A stretch of DNA of 64,000 nucleotides from Megamerina dolium. Its lineage: Eukaryota > Arthropoda > Insecta > Diptera > Megamerinidae. This document shows, piece by piece, positions 22,717-31,373 of this stretch. A program made the translations under genes and the position numbers. The stretch spans positions 12,424,609-12,488,608 of the forward strand of contig OY978530.1 in NCBI GenBank assembly GCA_963854835.1, given 5' to 3'. The notes under the pieces are model-generated. The model did no database searches, was not told the origin of the DNA, and saw only the letters and a list, made by a program, of their open reading frames with translations. Every line of letters begins with the position of its first letter. Within the stretch, counting starts at the first letter, position 1.

Positions 22717-22726
22717 TAAATCGTAC

Positions 22727-22969
22727 ATTATTCTTTATTAGTGATAAAGACAAAGCTCAGAAAACGTGATATCTATCGTATCGGTCCCTTCTGCCCAAAA
22801 TTTAACACGTACATCTGTATTGGAAGAGAAGCTTCTCCAGTATTAGTGAAATAAGTAAAAGTAAAATAAATAAAAGTGAAGTAAAAACCTTCTGAAAAGT
22901 AACTTAACACTAAACCTAATAGAATTTTTAAGAAATTTCTTTTTGGCAACACTGTTTTTGGCAGCTCAG
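22727..22969 (-). other. Possible gypsy G4 remnant, noncoding
   Basis: Continues the sequence split by RTE copy 2. I see an AT-rich stretch and a GGGCAGAAGGGACC-like tract on the minus strand, but no clear primer-binding site or ORF. Assigned to G4 only because the LINE target duplication joins it to 19216-19884. Confidence 0.35.
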
Positions 22970-24172
22970 CTGTTTTCGTGTAACATGTTACTGGCAATCA
23001 TGTTCAGTTTGGAATATAATTTAACCATGAATTGACTTACAAACGAAAAACGCTTGCAGATTATTGCATTTTATTATTAAAATTTATGCTCGGTTCAGAA
23101 AGTCCATCGTGCACTTCTTCCATTTCATGGTCATTTTGGGCCACCTTCTAGGGCGGCTATTCGGTATCTTGTGACTAAATTTCGCACGAAATTTACATTA
23201 TTGGACATTAAACCACCAACTCGCATACGTAGAGTGCGGACAGAGGAAAATATCGCAGCTGCATTCGCCAGTGTTTTTGATGGCCGTGAATTGCCGAGCC
23301 AAATGGAGTAACAGAGGCCGCAACAATGAGGCCTCTGTTACTCCATTACGTGGAAAATTTTGCAGAACGATTTGGGTGTAAAAGCTTTTAAAATACAGCT
23401 GGTGCAAAAATTGAAGCCACATGACCTACCACAACGCCTAACTTTTGGAGAATGGGCGCTGGAAAACTTGGATGAAGATTCTACTTTTTATCAGAAAATT
23501 GTGTTCAGCGACGAAACTCATTTCTGGATGAATGTATACGTGAACAATCAAAATTGCTGTATTAGGTATGAATAGCAGCCAGAATCATTGCAAGAACTTC
23601 CAATGCATCCCGATAAATGCACTGTTTGGTGTGGATTATGGGACGGTGGCACCATTGTACCGTACTTTTTCAAAGACGACAAAGTCAAGAACGTTACTGT
23701 GAATGGCGAGCGGTACCGTGCGATGATTACAAACTTTCTTTTGCCCAAAATGGAAGAGGTGGACTTGGCTGACATGTGGTTTCAACATTACGGTTCCAGA
23801 TGCCACACAGCACCTGAAACAATGGCCCAATTGAGAGGCTTAGATCATGCAATTTAACGCCTTTAGACTATTTTTTGTGGGGCTATGTTACGGCTCATGT
23901 CTACAGAAGCAAGCCCGCACGGGTTGACACACTGGAAGCCAATATTGAAGAATTTATTCGTGAGATACCGGCCAATATGTTGGAGAGAGTATGCCAAATT
24001 TGGAAACAGCGTATGAACCATTTGAGGCGCAGCCTCATGAAATCATGAAGTCATCTTTAAACATGGAATTATATAGATCGTTCTATCGATTCAAATAAAG
24101 ATTTCATATATTTCTCTAAACTTTATATGTTGTTTTTTAATCAAATCGGAAGTCTTTTAAAAAATCACCCTG
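22970..24172 (+). mobile_element. Tc1/mariner-superfamily element, 5'-damaged
   Basis: The right end reads ...AAATCACCCTG followed by TA (24173-24174), consistent with a Tc1/mariner terminus starting CAGGGTGATTT. The matching left terminus is not visible, so the 5' end is lost or too diverged and the left boundary is approximate. It contains a transposase relic. Confidence 0.7.
23031..24050 (+). pseudogene. Tc1-like (long D-D spacing) transposase relic
   Basis: Begins with an LTNEKRLQIIAFYY helix-turn-helix start near 23036, then a PPSRAAIRYLVTKF region and the RIRRVRTEENIAA linker near 23230. After a stop near 23310 come LVQKLKPHDLPQR, FSDETHFWMN (first Asp/Glu motif, near 23510) and TVWCGLWDGGTIVPYFF at 23620. 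The second catalytic Asp expected in the WFQ-DG box is Tyr here (WFQHYGSRCHTA, near 23780). The third-Asp box (LRLFFVGLC region) is shifted near 23865. The type resembles insect Tc1/mariner transposases with a wide Asp-Asp spacing; that subgroup assignment is from memory of the family pattern. Confidence 0.75.
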
Positions 24173-24174
24173 TA

Positions 24175-24401
24175 CCTATCTTTACCGATGGCGGTTAAAT
24201 GACCGTTTTTCAATAAACTTTATAATTATACATAATACAGAATTTAGCATAGGAAATAAAACACAAAATAATTATATTGTAATAATTAAGAACATTTTTT
24301 TTTCGTGCTTTAGCAATATACATTTTTAGAAAGAAGACTCGAAACTGAAAAATTATATGTTACTTCAGTAATTTCCATAGATATCGTTATTCAAATTAAA
24401 A
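24175..24401. other. Probable piggyBac 3' region
   Basis: AT-rich noncoding DNA downstream of the piggyBac stop codon (minus-strand sense). TTAA tetranucleotides occur, as expected at a piggyBac end, but I cannot pick out a terminal inverted repeat. Confidence 0.35.
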
Positions 24402-25218
24402 TTAAATGTATTCGTCGTCGCATTTTTTGCAGATAGAAAGTATCTTACGTAAAGATTTTCTGTAAACATATTTTTTACATATAGAACAAATGGTTATGGC
24501 TTCTTTTCTATTTTTTTTGGAATTCTCGGTGGGAATTTCCTCTACCATCTGAAATAAAAATTCTTGTCGCAATATTTTTTCACCGGTTGCTTACTTACTT
24601 ACTTACTTATGTGGCCATAACAACCGAATATCGATTTAGGCCGAAAATAACATGCTTCGCCAGCCATCTCTGTTCTTCGCTAGCTGGCGCCAGTTAGAAA
24701 TTCCAAGCGCCGTCAGGTTCTCCAGTACTTGGTCTTTCCACCGGAGGTTTGGTCTTCCTCTTTTGCGTCGTCCTCCAGCGGGTTCCGAATATAACACCTT
24801 CTTAGCTGGAGCGTGTTCTTCCATTCGCTCGACATGACCTAGCCAGCGCACCGGTTGCTTGCTTATATAAAATCCAAGCATTTATAGCAGCTAGATTCAA
24901 AATGTTGAAAAATACATAGACAGACCATCTACGATATAGATTTTTTGCCATTTTGTATGTCATATCCACGCTAAATTTAGTAATATTATAAAAAGCATTA
25001 GTTTCAGGTATACATTTACTTGCTTTTCCAATTTTTACAAATTTATGCATCGAACTTAGTAATATAACTTTTTTCTTCGCTTGGCTTTTGTAAATTGTCA
25101 AAGTAGAACTATTGTATTTGTAAAGCTGCGTTGAAAAACGTGCCATATTGTAATTTTTTTTATTTGCTCGAATTGTTCCTACTAAGGTGGGTTTTTTTTA
25201 TAGAAGTTTTGTTGCTAA
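24402..25218 (-). pseudogene. piggyBac transposase C-terminal half
   Basis: The minus-strand translation starts near 25218 with a TSKSLATKLL-like piece, then (after a 1-base shift in a T run) PTLVGTIRANKK, the signature stretch of piggyBac transposases. The open part at 25146-24849 has YNITKFSVDMTYKMAKN and RRWSVYVFFNILNLAAINAW. Beyond an inserted LINE (24593-24848) it resumes ATGEKILRQEFLFQMVEEIP and ends with a Cys-rich zinc-finger-like tail (CSICKKY, CKKCDDEYI) and a TAA at 24402-24404. The N-terminal two thirds are missing, cut by the G1 LTR at 25230. The catalytic Asp residues lie mostly in the missing part. Confidence 0.85.
24593..24848 (-). mobile_element. RTE-clade LINE, copy 4 (5'-truncated)
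   Basis: 256-bp 3' end of the RTE LINE: the last ~65 codons (GHVERMEEHAPAKKVLYSEP ... NWRQLAKNRDGWRSMLF), stop, short 3' untranslated region and (TAAG)n tail. Target duplication CACCGGTTGCTT (24581-24592, 24849-24860). It interrupts the piggyBac transposase relic. Confidence 0.93.
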
Positions 25219-25229
25219 AGATTTACTCG

Positions 25230-25638
25230 TGTTGCGAGCCAAAATATGAAATATGCATATTTTGCCTCGCGACATATTTCCCGAAATTGTGAACTACATA
25301 TTTATCAATACACATACCAACATTTCTCGAAGTTGTGATATACACAATCCATACTAATATTACTTATAATTGTGAAATGCCAGAACATTGAGCCAATTGT
25401 GTTGCAGTTGGGTGTGAAGAAGTTGACAAAGCACTTTCCCACACAATTCGTAGTTCTGCACTTATGTAAGCATACCTGTGTAAGCATACATGTTTAGACA
25501 TTCCATGATAACTAAACTCACGTGGACTACTCATGTGTGTGAATATCAAAAAGTTGCTTTCTCACATAATGGGTACATACATACGCATATGTGGAGTGCA
25601 TCGATCGTGTACATACGTACACACATACATACATACAC
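25230..25638 (-). repeat. G1 LTR, partial third copy
   Basis: Starts TGTTGCGAGCC and is similar to the first ~380 bp of the LTRs at 10790 and 40955, with an added CATA/CACA microsatellite expansion near 25620-25640. It is interrupted or ended by the R1 LINE at 25652. The sequence after the LINE no longer looks like this LTR. Confidence 0.75.
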
Positions 25639-25678
25639 ACATGTGGTGTGACATTCGGACGAGTCAGAGGTCCGAAAC

Positions 25679-26022
25679 ATGAAAATATGGCAACAAGGTA
25701 CCCAAACAGCTTACATCAGTCTACCAGTGGTGGACGCTGCAAAGGTACTAAAAGCGCAGCGGATCCTAATAGGTTGGGTTTCTTGCCGAGTACGTGATTG
25801 CTTCTCACCAATAAGGTGCTTCAAATGTTGGGGATATAACCATCTAGAAACTGCAAAGAAGAGGTGGATCGGAGATCTATGTGCAGAAAGTGTGGTCAGG
25901 AGGGTCACCTAGCGGCCGGCTGCAAAAACGCACAGAAATGCGCACTATGTGAAGGGAATCATGCGGATGGTAGTACGCGCTGTCCCGAACATCAGAAGGC
26001 AATAAAGAAAAACAGTAAATGA
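25679..26022 (+). pseudogene. R1-clade ORF1 (gag-like), C-terminal part
   Basis: RNA-binding protein of the LINE. Visible are a VLKAQRILIGWVSCRV segment and three Cys/His knuckles: CFKCWGYNHLETA (near 25830, last Cys missing), CRKCGQEGHLAAGC and CALCEGNHADGSTRC. A frameshift near 25865 separates the first from the others. The frame ends in a TGA at 26020-26022 that overlaps the ORF2 ATG (26019-26021) as ATGA. The N-terminal part is lost by 5' truncation. Confidence 0.85.
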
Positions 26023-28602
26023 AGATTGTTCAACTAAACCTGAACCATTGTACGGCAGCGCAAGATATTCTGCAGCAAACAGTAATTGAAAACCAGTTCG
26101 AAATTGCACTACTGTGCGAGCAACACCACAATGTGAGCGGCTGTGAGTGGGTCAGCGACTCATCGGACAAAGCTGCAATATGGATAATGAATAATAAGAG
26201 CAGAGCTGCAACTGCCCATCTCGGATTCACATGGATTAAGATAGAGGTTATATACTTTTTCTCGTGTGCCCCACCAAGTATGGATATTCTCGATTTTGAA
26301 CGGATGATAATGGATATGGTGACGAAAGCTAAAACGCGACATCCGGTAATTATAGCCGGCGATTTCAATGCTTGGTCTACAGCATGGAGTAGTAGATGTA
26401 CGAACCGAAGGGGCCAAGTTCTCATGGAAAGTATGACTTTACTGGACGTAGAACTTCTCATCGACGGAAAACACACTTTCCAAGCAGGGAACAAACGGTC
26501 GGCTATAGACCTAACCTTTACCATAGTACGATCACCCGACACACCAAGTGGAGGATTGGCGAATTTCATACCCACAGCGATCATCGAGCAATTGTCATTG
26601 AATTACAATTGGCAAAACCACAGCGTATAACCAAGGTGCAGACAAGAGGATGGAAACACCATGTCTTTGACAAGGATGTGTTCCTGCTGATATGGGAGGA
26701 TGGGACTACATCTGGTGAGGATGCAACAAATATGGCAGAAAATATGATGGCACTGATGAAGAGATCATGTGATGCGGCGATTCCTAGGAAAACACAAAAG
26801 CCGACAAGAAAACCGGTCTATTGGTGGAACGAAAACATTGCAGAGCTCAGGAAATACTGCAATCAAGCCCGTAGAAGAGTACAAAGGGCACGAAATCGAC
26901 CGTCACGGCACCTGCTACGCGAGATATATAAACTATGCCACAATCAGCTTAAAAAGGCGATAAAAACGAGCAAAGATGCATGTTTCAAAAACCTCCGAGA
27001 AAGTGCAGATACCGATCCCTGGGGCAGGGCGTACAAAATAATTATGAATAAAGTAAGAGGACCAAGATCACCACAACCGACGGACCCAGTGCTAATGGAA
27101 CAGGTGGTAAATGTATTGTTCCCCCCCTCGAAGAGAGTTTGGAATACTACTGTTAACCCGCCGAAATAGGTGACATTCCAGCCGTAACTGCAGAAGAAGT
27201 GTTACTTAACTTGAATAAAGTGGGAGATAATAAGGCTCCAGGACCCGACGGCATTCCTAATGTAGCAATGAAGGCAGCTATCAAAGCGGACCCCAGTATT
27301 TTTGCAACGATGTTTGACAAATGTCTACGTGAGGGTGTTTTTCCTCCTATGTGGAAACGTCAGAGACTCGTGCTTCTTCTAAAACCCGGCGAACAACCAG
27401 ACCAGCCGTCATCATACCGGCCGCTGTGTATGCTAGATTCATTGGGGAAGATACTGGAGAGGATAATTGTTAATCGTTTGCAGGAGACGTTGGAACGGCC
27501 AAATGGCTTATCATCCACACAATTTGGCTTCCGCAGAGGGAAGTCTACAATAGATGCGGTGCAAATGGTAATAAATATAGGCCGTGAAGCTACTAGCGGA
27601 TTAAGGTGGAGGTGGAGTAGTAACACTGGACGTCAAGAACGCCTTCAATACAGCAAAGTGGCCGAAGATCATACAGGCACTGGAAAATTTTAGCACCCCA
27701 AAGTACCTGACGCGGATAATCGCCAACTACTTCGACAAGAGAGTATTGCTATACTATACAGATGTGGGCGAGAAACAGTATAACGTTTCGCGGGGCGTTC
27801 CACAAGGCTCAGTACTTGGCCCGACATTATGGAACGCTATGTACAATGACATCCTGAAGATAAGTATTCCAGCAGGAACCAAGTTGATTGGCTATGCAGA
27901 TGATATAGCACTGGTTGTAATAGAGAAGACAATACCTAAAGTGCAGGAACTATGCAATGACGCAATAAACATCATCATGAGGTGGTTACACAGCGCTGGA
28001 TTACAACTAGCGGCCAAAAAAACAGAAGCGGTACTCCTGACCACACGGAAAGTACGCGAGGTTTTCACCTACGAGGTTTTCACCAGCGAATTCACTCATC
28101 GGACAGAAATACATTAAAGGAGGAAGAGAGGCGACGTAGTCTCTTGGAGTGGCAACAGAGGTAGGAAACATCCGTGAAAGGTAGATGGACATACAGGTTG
28201 ATATCAAACGTAGAAGTTTGGTTTAACAGAAGACATGGTGAAGTGGATTTCCATCTAACCCAATTGATAAGCTGACATGGATGTTTTAGGCAATATCTAC
28301 ACCGTTTTAAGCACGAGGAAGATCCTTTCTGCCCTGAATGTCCTGGTGAAATTTAACATGCGAAACACGTCCTTTTCAGTTGTCCTCGCTTTAGAAATAA
28401 GAGGCAAGCTATGCAGGAAGCATTTGGAGAATTTCCTACAAATAGCAACCTGATATCGCACATGTGCGAATCACTTGAAAAGTGGGTGGTAGTACAATCG
28501 GTAGCTGCACGAATGATGACTGAGCTCCGACGCATAGAACGCCATAGAGCAATGGAACGCAGAATGAACGCTGCTGCAATGTTGACAGGTACGAACAAAT
28601 GA
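26019..28602 (+). pseudogene. R1-clade ORF2 endonuclease-RT, broken
   Basis: Endonuclease (26019-26560): MKIVQLNLNHC start, ALLCEQ, VIIAGDFNAWS, SAIDLTFT, with the SDHRAIV His after a frameshift near 26560. The linker has PVYWWNENIAELRK. RT: NKAPGPDGIPN (27230), KPGEQPDQPSSYRPLCML (27390), FGFRRGKST, a frameshift near 27600, GVPQGSVLGPTLWN (27795) and GYADDIALV (27893). The C-terminal zinc-finger region (CPECPGE, then HVLFSCPRF) at 28330-28400 is followed by the last open piece ending 28602. There are stops near 26628, 27169 and 27693 and a deletion near 28115. It is inactive. Confidence 0.9.
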
Positions 28603-28755
28603 CCTTCCTAACGAACTACGAGCAAAATCGCTCATGACGGTCTTCCTGACGAAATACTTAGCGGTCGTTCCAGGAGGAATCTTCCGTCCGGACGAGAGGT
28701 GCTTTTAGCGGGTTAAAGTCTCGCACTGATATAGGCTTTCAATGCTTTCCTCCTC

Positions 28756-28787
<32 letters not shown>

Positions 28788-28798
28788 ATGTGGTGTGA

Positions 28799-29160
28799 AT
28801 ATATTATTGTAAGTTATATGTTGATACGTGGGTAGATTGATATGTGGCTAGTATTAGAAAAATGGTATATAAGCTGCCAGCTTACTGAAGGCAGTCGCTT
28901 TTTCAGTTGTGAGTCTTGTAAAGAGTTGTGAAGTGCTAGCGTGTAAGAAATTGTAAAATACTGCGATCCTTACTAGGCCCTCCAGTATTGGTGTACAAGT
29001 GTAAAATTGAAAGTAATATCAGGAATAAAACGCAAACTCAAAATCGCACTATCGTATAATTTATAAAGTATAATTGTTTTATTTCAGCGCGAATCTTGTG
29101 CGTTACAATCTTGAGTCTAGCCGTTAGGTACTTATTGAGTGTTGTGGAAAAATAGTACAG
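28799..29160 (+). repeat. G2-type gypsy LTR fragment with TATA box
   Basis: Matches the LTR upstream of G2 at 45700-45955 (CGATCCTTACTAGGCCCTCC, TTGTTTTATTTCAG, TCTAGCCGTTAG, TGGAAAAATAGTAC). Upstream, a TATATAAG box at 28866-28874 is followed at the usual distance by a TCAGT initiator-like element near 28895, a plausible LTR promoter. The right end stops short of the primer-binding site and joins copia-like DNA near 29150. Confidence 0.65.
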
Positions 29161-29275
29161 ACCAATGGAGTCACTCATCACTTTATTTTAACTGAATAAA
29201 TCTTTGCGTTTTTATTAATTTATTTAGCTTTCACAGCAAACTGATCATAAATGCTCACAGGTTTGTGGCCCAGTG
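29161..29275 (+). repeat. copia-like LTR end and primer-binding site
   Basis: AT-rich end of an LTR, ending ...GCTCACA (29253-29259), followed by GGTTTGTGGCCCAGTG (29260-29275). The latter matches 12 of 16 positions of the primer site I recall for Drosophila copia, which pairs with an internal part of initiator tRNA-Met. Only this short match and the gag downstream support the call. Confidence 0.5.
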
Positions 29276-29315
29276 CAAAAATAAATTAATTAAATAAAAT
29301 AAAAGTGAAGTAAAC

Positions 29316-29496
29316 AATATTCAATAAGTCATCTCGTCGTAGTGTTCATTGAATATTAGATTAATGAAATTACAGTAAAAAAGCAAATTGTTCAATAAGT
29401 CTACTCGTCGTAGTCGTACATTGAATATTTATTGAAGAAAAGAAAAAAAAAAGAAATGTTTGATTAGTCATTTCGTCGTAGTGTACATCAAACATT
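29316..29496 (+). promoter_or_regulatory. Three tandem conserved stem-loops in copia leader
   Basis: Hairpin 1: stem AATATTCAAT (29316-29325) with ATTGAATATT (29348-29357), 22-nt loop. Hairpin 2: stem TTCAAT (29391-29396) with ATTGAA (29420-29425), extendable by G-T and T-A pairs, 23-nt loop. Hairpin 3: stem AATGTTTGAT (29455-29464) with ATCAAACATT (29487-29496), 22-nt loop. All loops share AGTC, then TCGTCGTAGT, then a C at the end. Stems 1 and 3 differ at three pairs, each compensated on the other side. They lie between the primer-binding site and the gag ATG, where retroelement packaging or dimerisation signals usually lie; that role is inference. Confidence 0.75.
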
Positions 29497-29671
29497 GTTT
29501 TAAAAGAGAAAAGAATTACACAATTCGTTGAAATTTTACGTCATCAACACACAGCATCAGAAGTACAGAAGCGTGCATCGAATAGCAGTACATTTTGAAC
29601 AAAGAAAGATTACATCATCAATAGGAATGTGATTATGTTTATCGAATTTAAAAGAAAAATTGTTGTTCAAA

Positions 29672-30105
29672 ATGGATTTGTTTGGTGATAAAAAAGAAGA
29701 AAATGTTTTTGGTGGTCATCGTTTGAATGGTTCAAATTATCGTTTATGGATATTTCAATTGGATGCTTTTGTTAAGGCGTCTGGTTTAGCTGAAAACATT
29801 GATGGAAAGAAGCCTGCAGATAATGCAAGTAATGAAGCAAAACAGCAATATGAAACAAATGAAGGTAAATCAATGAATATAATAATTCAGTCATTGGATT
29901 TAGAACGAGCAAATCTTGTATTGTCATGTAAAACGGCAAGTGAAATGATTAACAAATTAAAGTGTTTATGAAAAGAATTCAGCAGTTAAAACAATAAACC
30001 TTTATGAAGAATATTTTGCTTCAAAAATGAAAGAAGATGAATCAGTTACTAGTTTCGTTTCAAGAATGAACATGTTGTTATCAGAAATTGAAGCACAAAA
30101 GGAAA
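29672..30105 (+). pseudogene. copia-type gag, N-terminal part
   Basis: Start chosen at ATG 29672 (MDLFGDKKEENVFGG) rather than a non-ATG codon upstream. The sequence LNGSNYRLWIFQLDAFVKASGL and the following helical region fit the copia-type gag family (UBN2-like). A frameshift near 29965 is followed by YEKNSAVKTINLYEEYFASK and SVTSFVSRMNMLLSEIEAQ. It ends abruptly at about 30105, where sequence of gypsy G2 RNase H begins; protease, integrase and RT of copia are absent. Confidence 0.85.
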
Positions 30106-31320
30106 AATTTTTATTATATAATTTATAAACCAGGCAAAAGGAACTTGAGCGCAGATGCGCTCAGCAGAGCTCTACAACCGAATCAGGAGTCAACAATGGT
30201 TGTTCTATGGCAAGGAATAAAGTCGACGAAACCGAAAGCCAAGGAGAGCCTGATGAAAGCTCTGATGACGAGTTAGAACTAGATGAAAATGCAGAAAATT
30301 AGGAGAACAAGAATGCGGAACTTCTTACTGATGAGAAGGATATATATATCGACGATACTTCGCATCTTCCATAATTCTCCTTTAGGAGGGCATCAGTGTG
30401 ATTTGAAAACTTATTTCAGGATTAGAAGACAGTACAGGTGGAAAGGTATGCGAAGCCAGATTAAAGAATATGTTAAAAATTGTAAAAAATGTCAAACTAT
30501 CAAGAGCACGAGACTCACGAATATGCCAATGGTATTAACCGATACAACATCTAAGCCATTTGAAAAAGTTTATATGGATATGGTGGGAATTCTCCCAGAA
30601 ACCACATCGGGAAATAAATACATTCTTACTTTTCAAGATGATTTATCAAAATTTGTCATTTGTGTATCTATTCCTGATGCAGAATCTAGCACAGTAGCAA
30701 AAGCGTATTACAACGAAGTTATTACACGCTACAACATACCAAAAATTGTAGTCACAGATAATGGTACAAATTTTACATTAAAATTGTTCTAAGATACATG
30801 CAAGATGCTAGGTGTTAAAGAATTATATATAACGCCATATTACCTACAAGCAAACGGTTCTCTATAAAGAAGTCATAGACCCTTAACGGAATATCTTAGG
30901 AGTTTCGTTAAAGAATATTGTTCAAATTGGGATCAGTGGTTGGCATCAGCAATGCATGTACACAATACAGTACATACCACCAAACGAGCACCTTTTAGCA
31001 TACTATACGGCTTTAACACCGACGGCGATACGGCTTTAACTGCCAACAAATCTAAAAACAAAAGAACACCATTGTACAAAGCAGAATACCAAAATAAGTT
31101 CTTAAAATATCAAATACAGAGGTCCCACGAACTAATTAAGGAAAATCAGGAAAAGGCAAAGGAAAACCCCAAGAGACAGTACGACAAGAACATACACCCA
31201 ATGAGCTTTAGAGTAGGAGAAAAGGTTTTATTAAAAAATCCCATAGGAAATAGTAAACATAAACAGTCCAGTAACAACGACTATACAAATCGGACGAAAA
31301 TGGAAAAAGTACCACAATAA
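30106..31320 (+). pseudogene. G2 gypsy RNase H end and integrase, broken
   Basis: Starts in the RNase H C-terminus (IIYKPGKRNLSADALSRALQ), similar to 49630-49680. The integrase zinc-binding region follows with GGHQCDLKTYFRI and CKKCQTI; the core has VYMDMVG (first Asp) and VVTDNGTNF (second Asp). A stop at 30790-30792 follows, and at 30865-30867 a TAA sits where the catalytic Glu is expected, just before RSHRPLTEYLR. The C-terminal region (30940-31320) includes APFSILYGF and FRVGEKVLLKNP. Unlike the two G2 arms further right, this copy keeps the integrase core. Confidence 0.88.
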
Positions 31321-31373
31321 TTTAATTTTTCCACCAAAATTAGATCAATATTAAATTCGATGATCCTAACCTC

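Larger units (their letters stand above)
25652..28785 (+). mobile_element. R1-clade LINE with poly(A) tail
   Basis: About 3.1 kb, 5'-truncated, ending in a poly(A) run (28759-28785). Target duplication ACATGTGGTGTGA (25639-25651 and 28786-28798), 13 bp and perfect, so insertion is recent relative to its coding decay or the site was spared. It carries the end of ORF1 and a damaged ORF2. Confidence 0.92.

Noticed and set aside
26030..26584. 184-codon antisense ORF over the R1 endonuclease
   Set aside because: Opposite-strand shadow of a motif-bearing endonuclease frame.
29316..29496. CRISPR-like array
   Set aside because: Three stem-loops with variable stems and conserved loops, unequal spacing, in a eukaryotic retroelement; the opposite of a CRISPR pattern.
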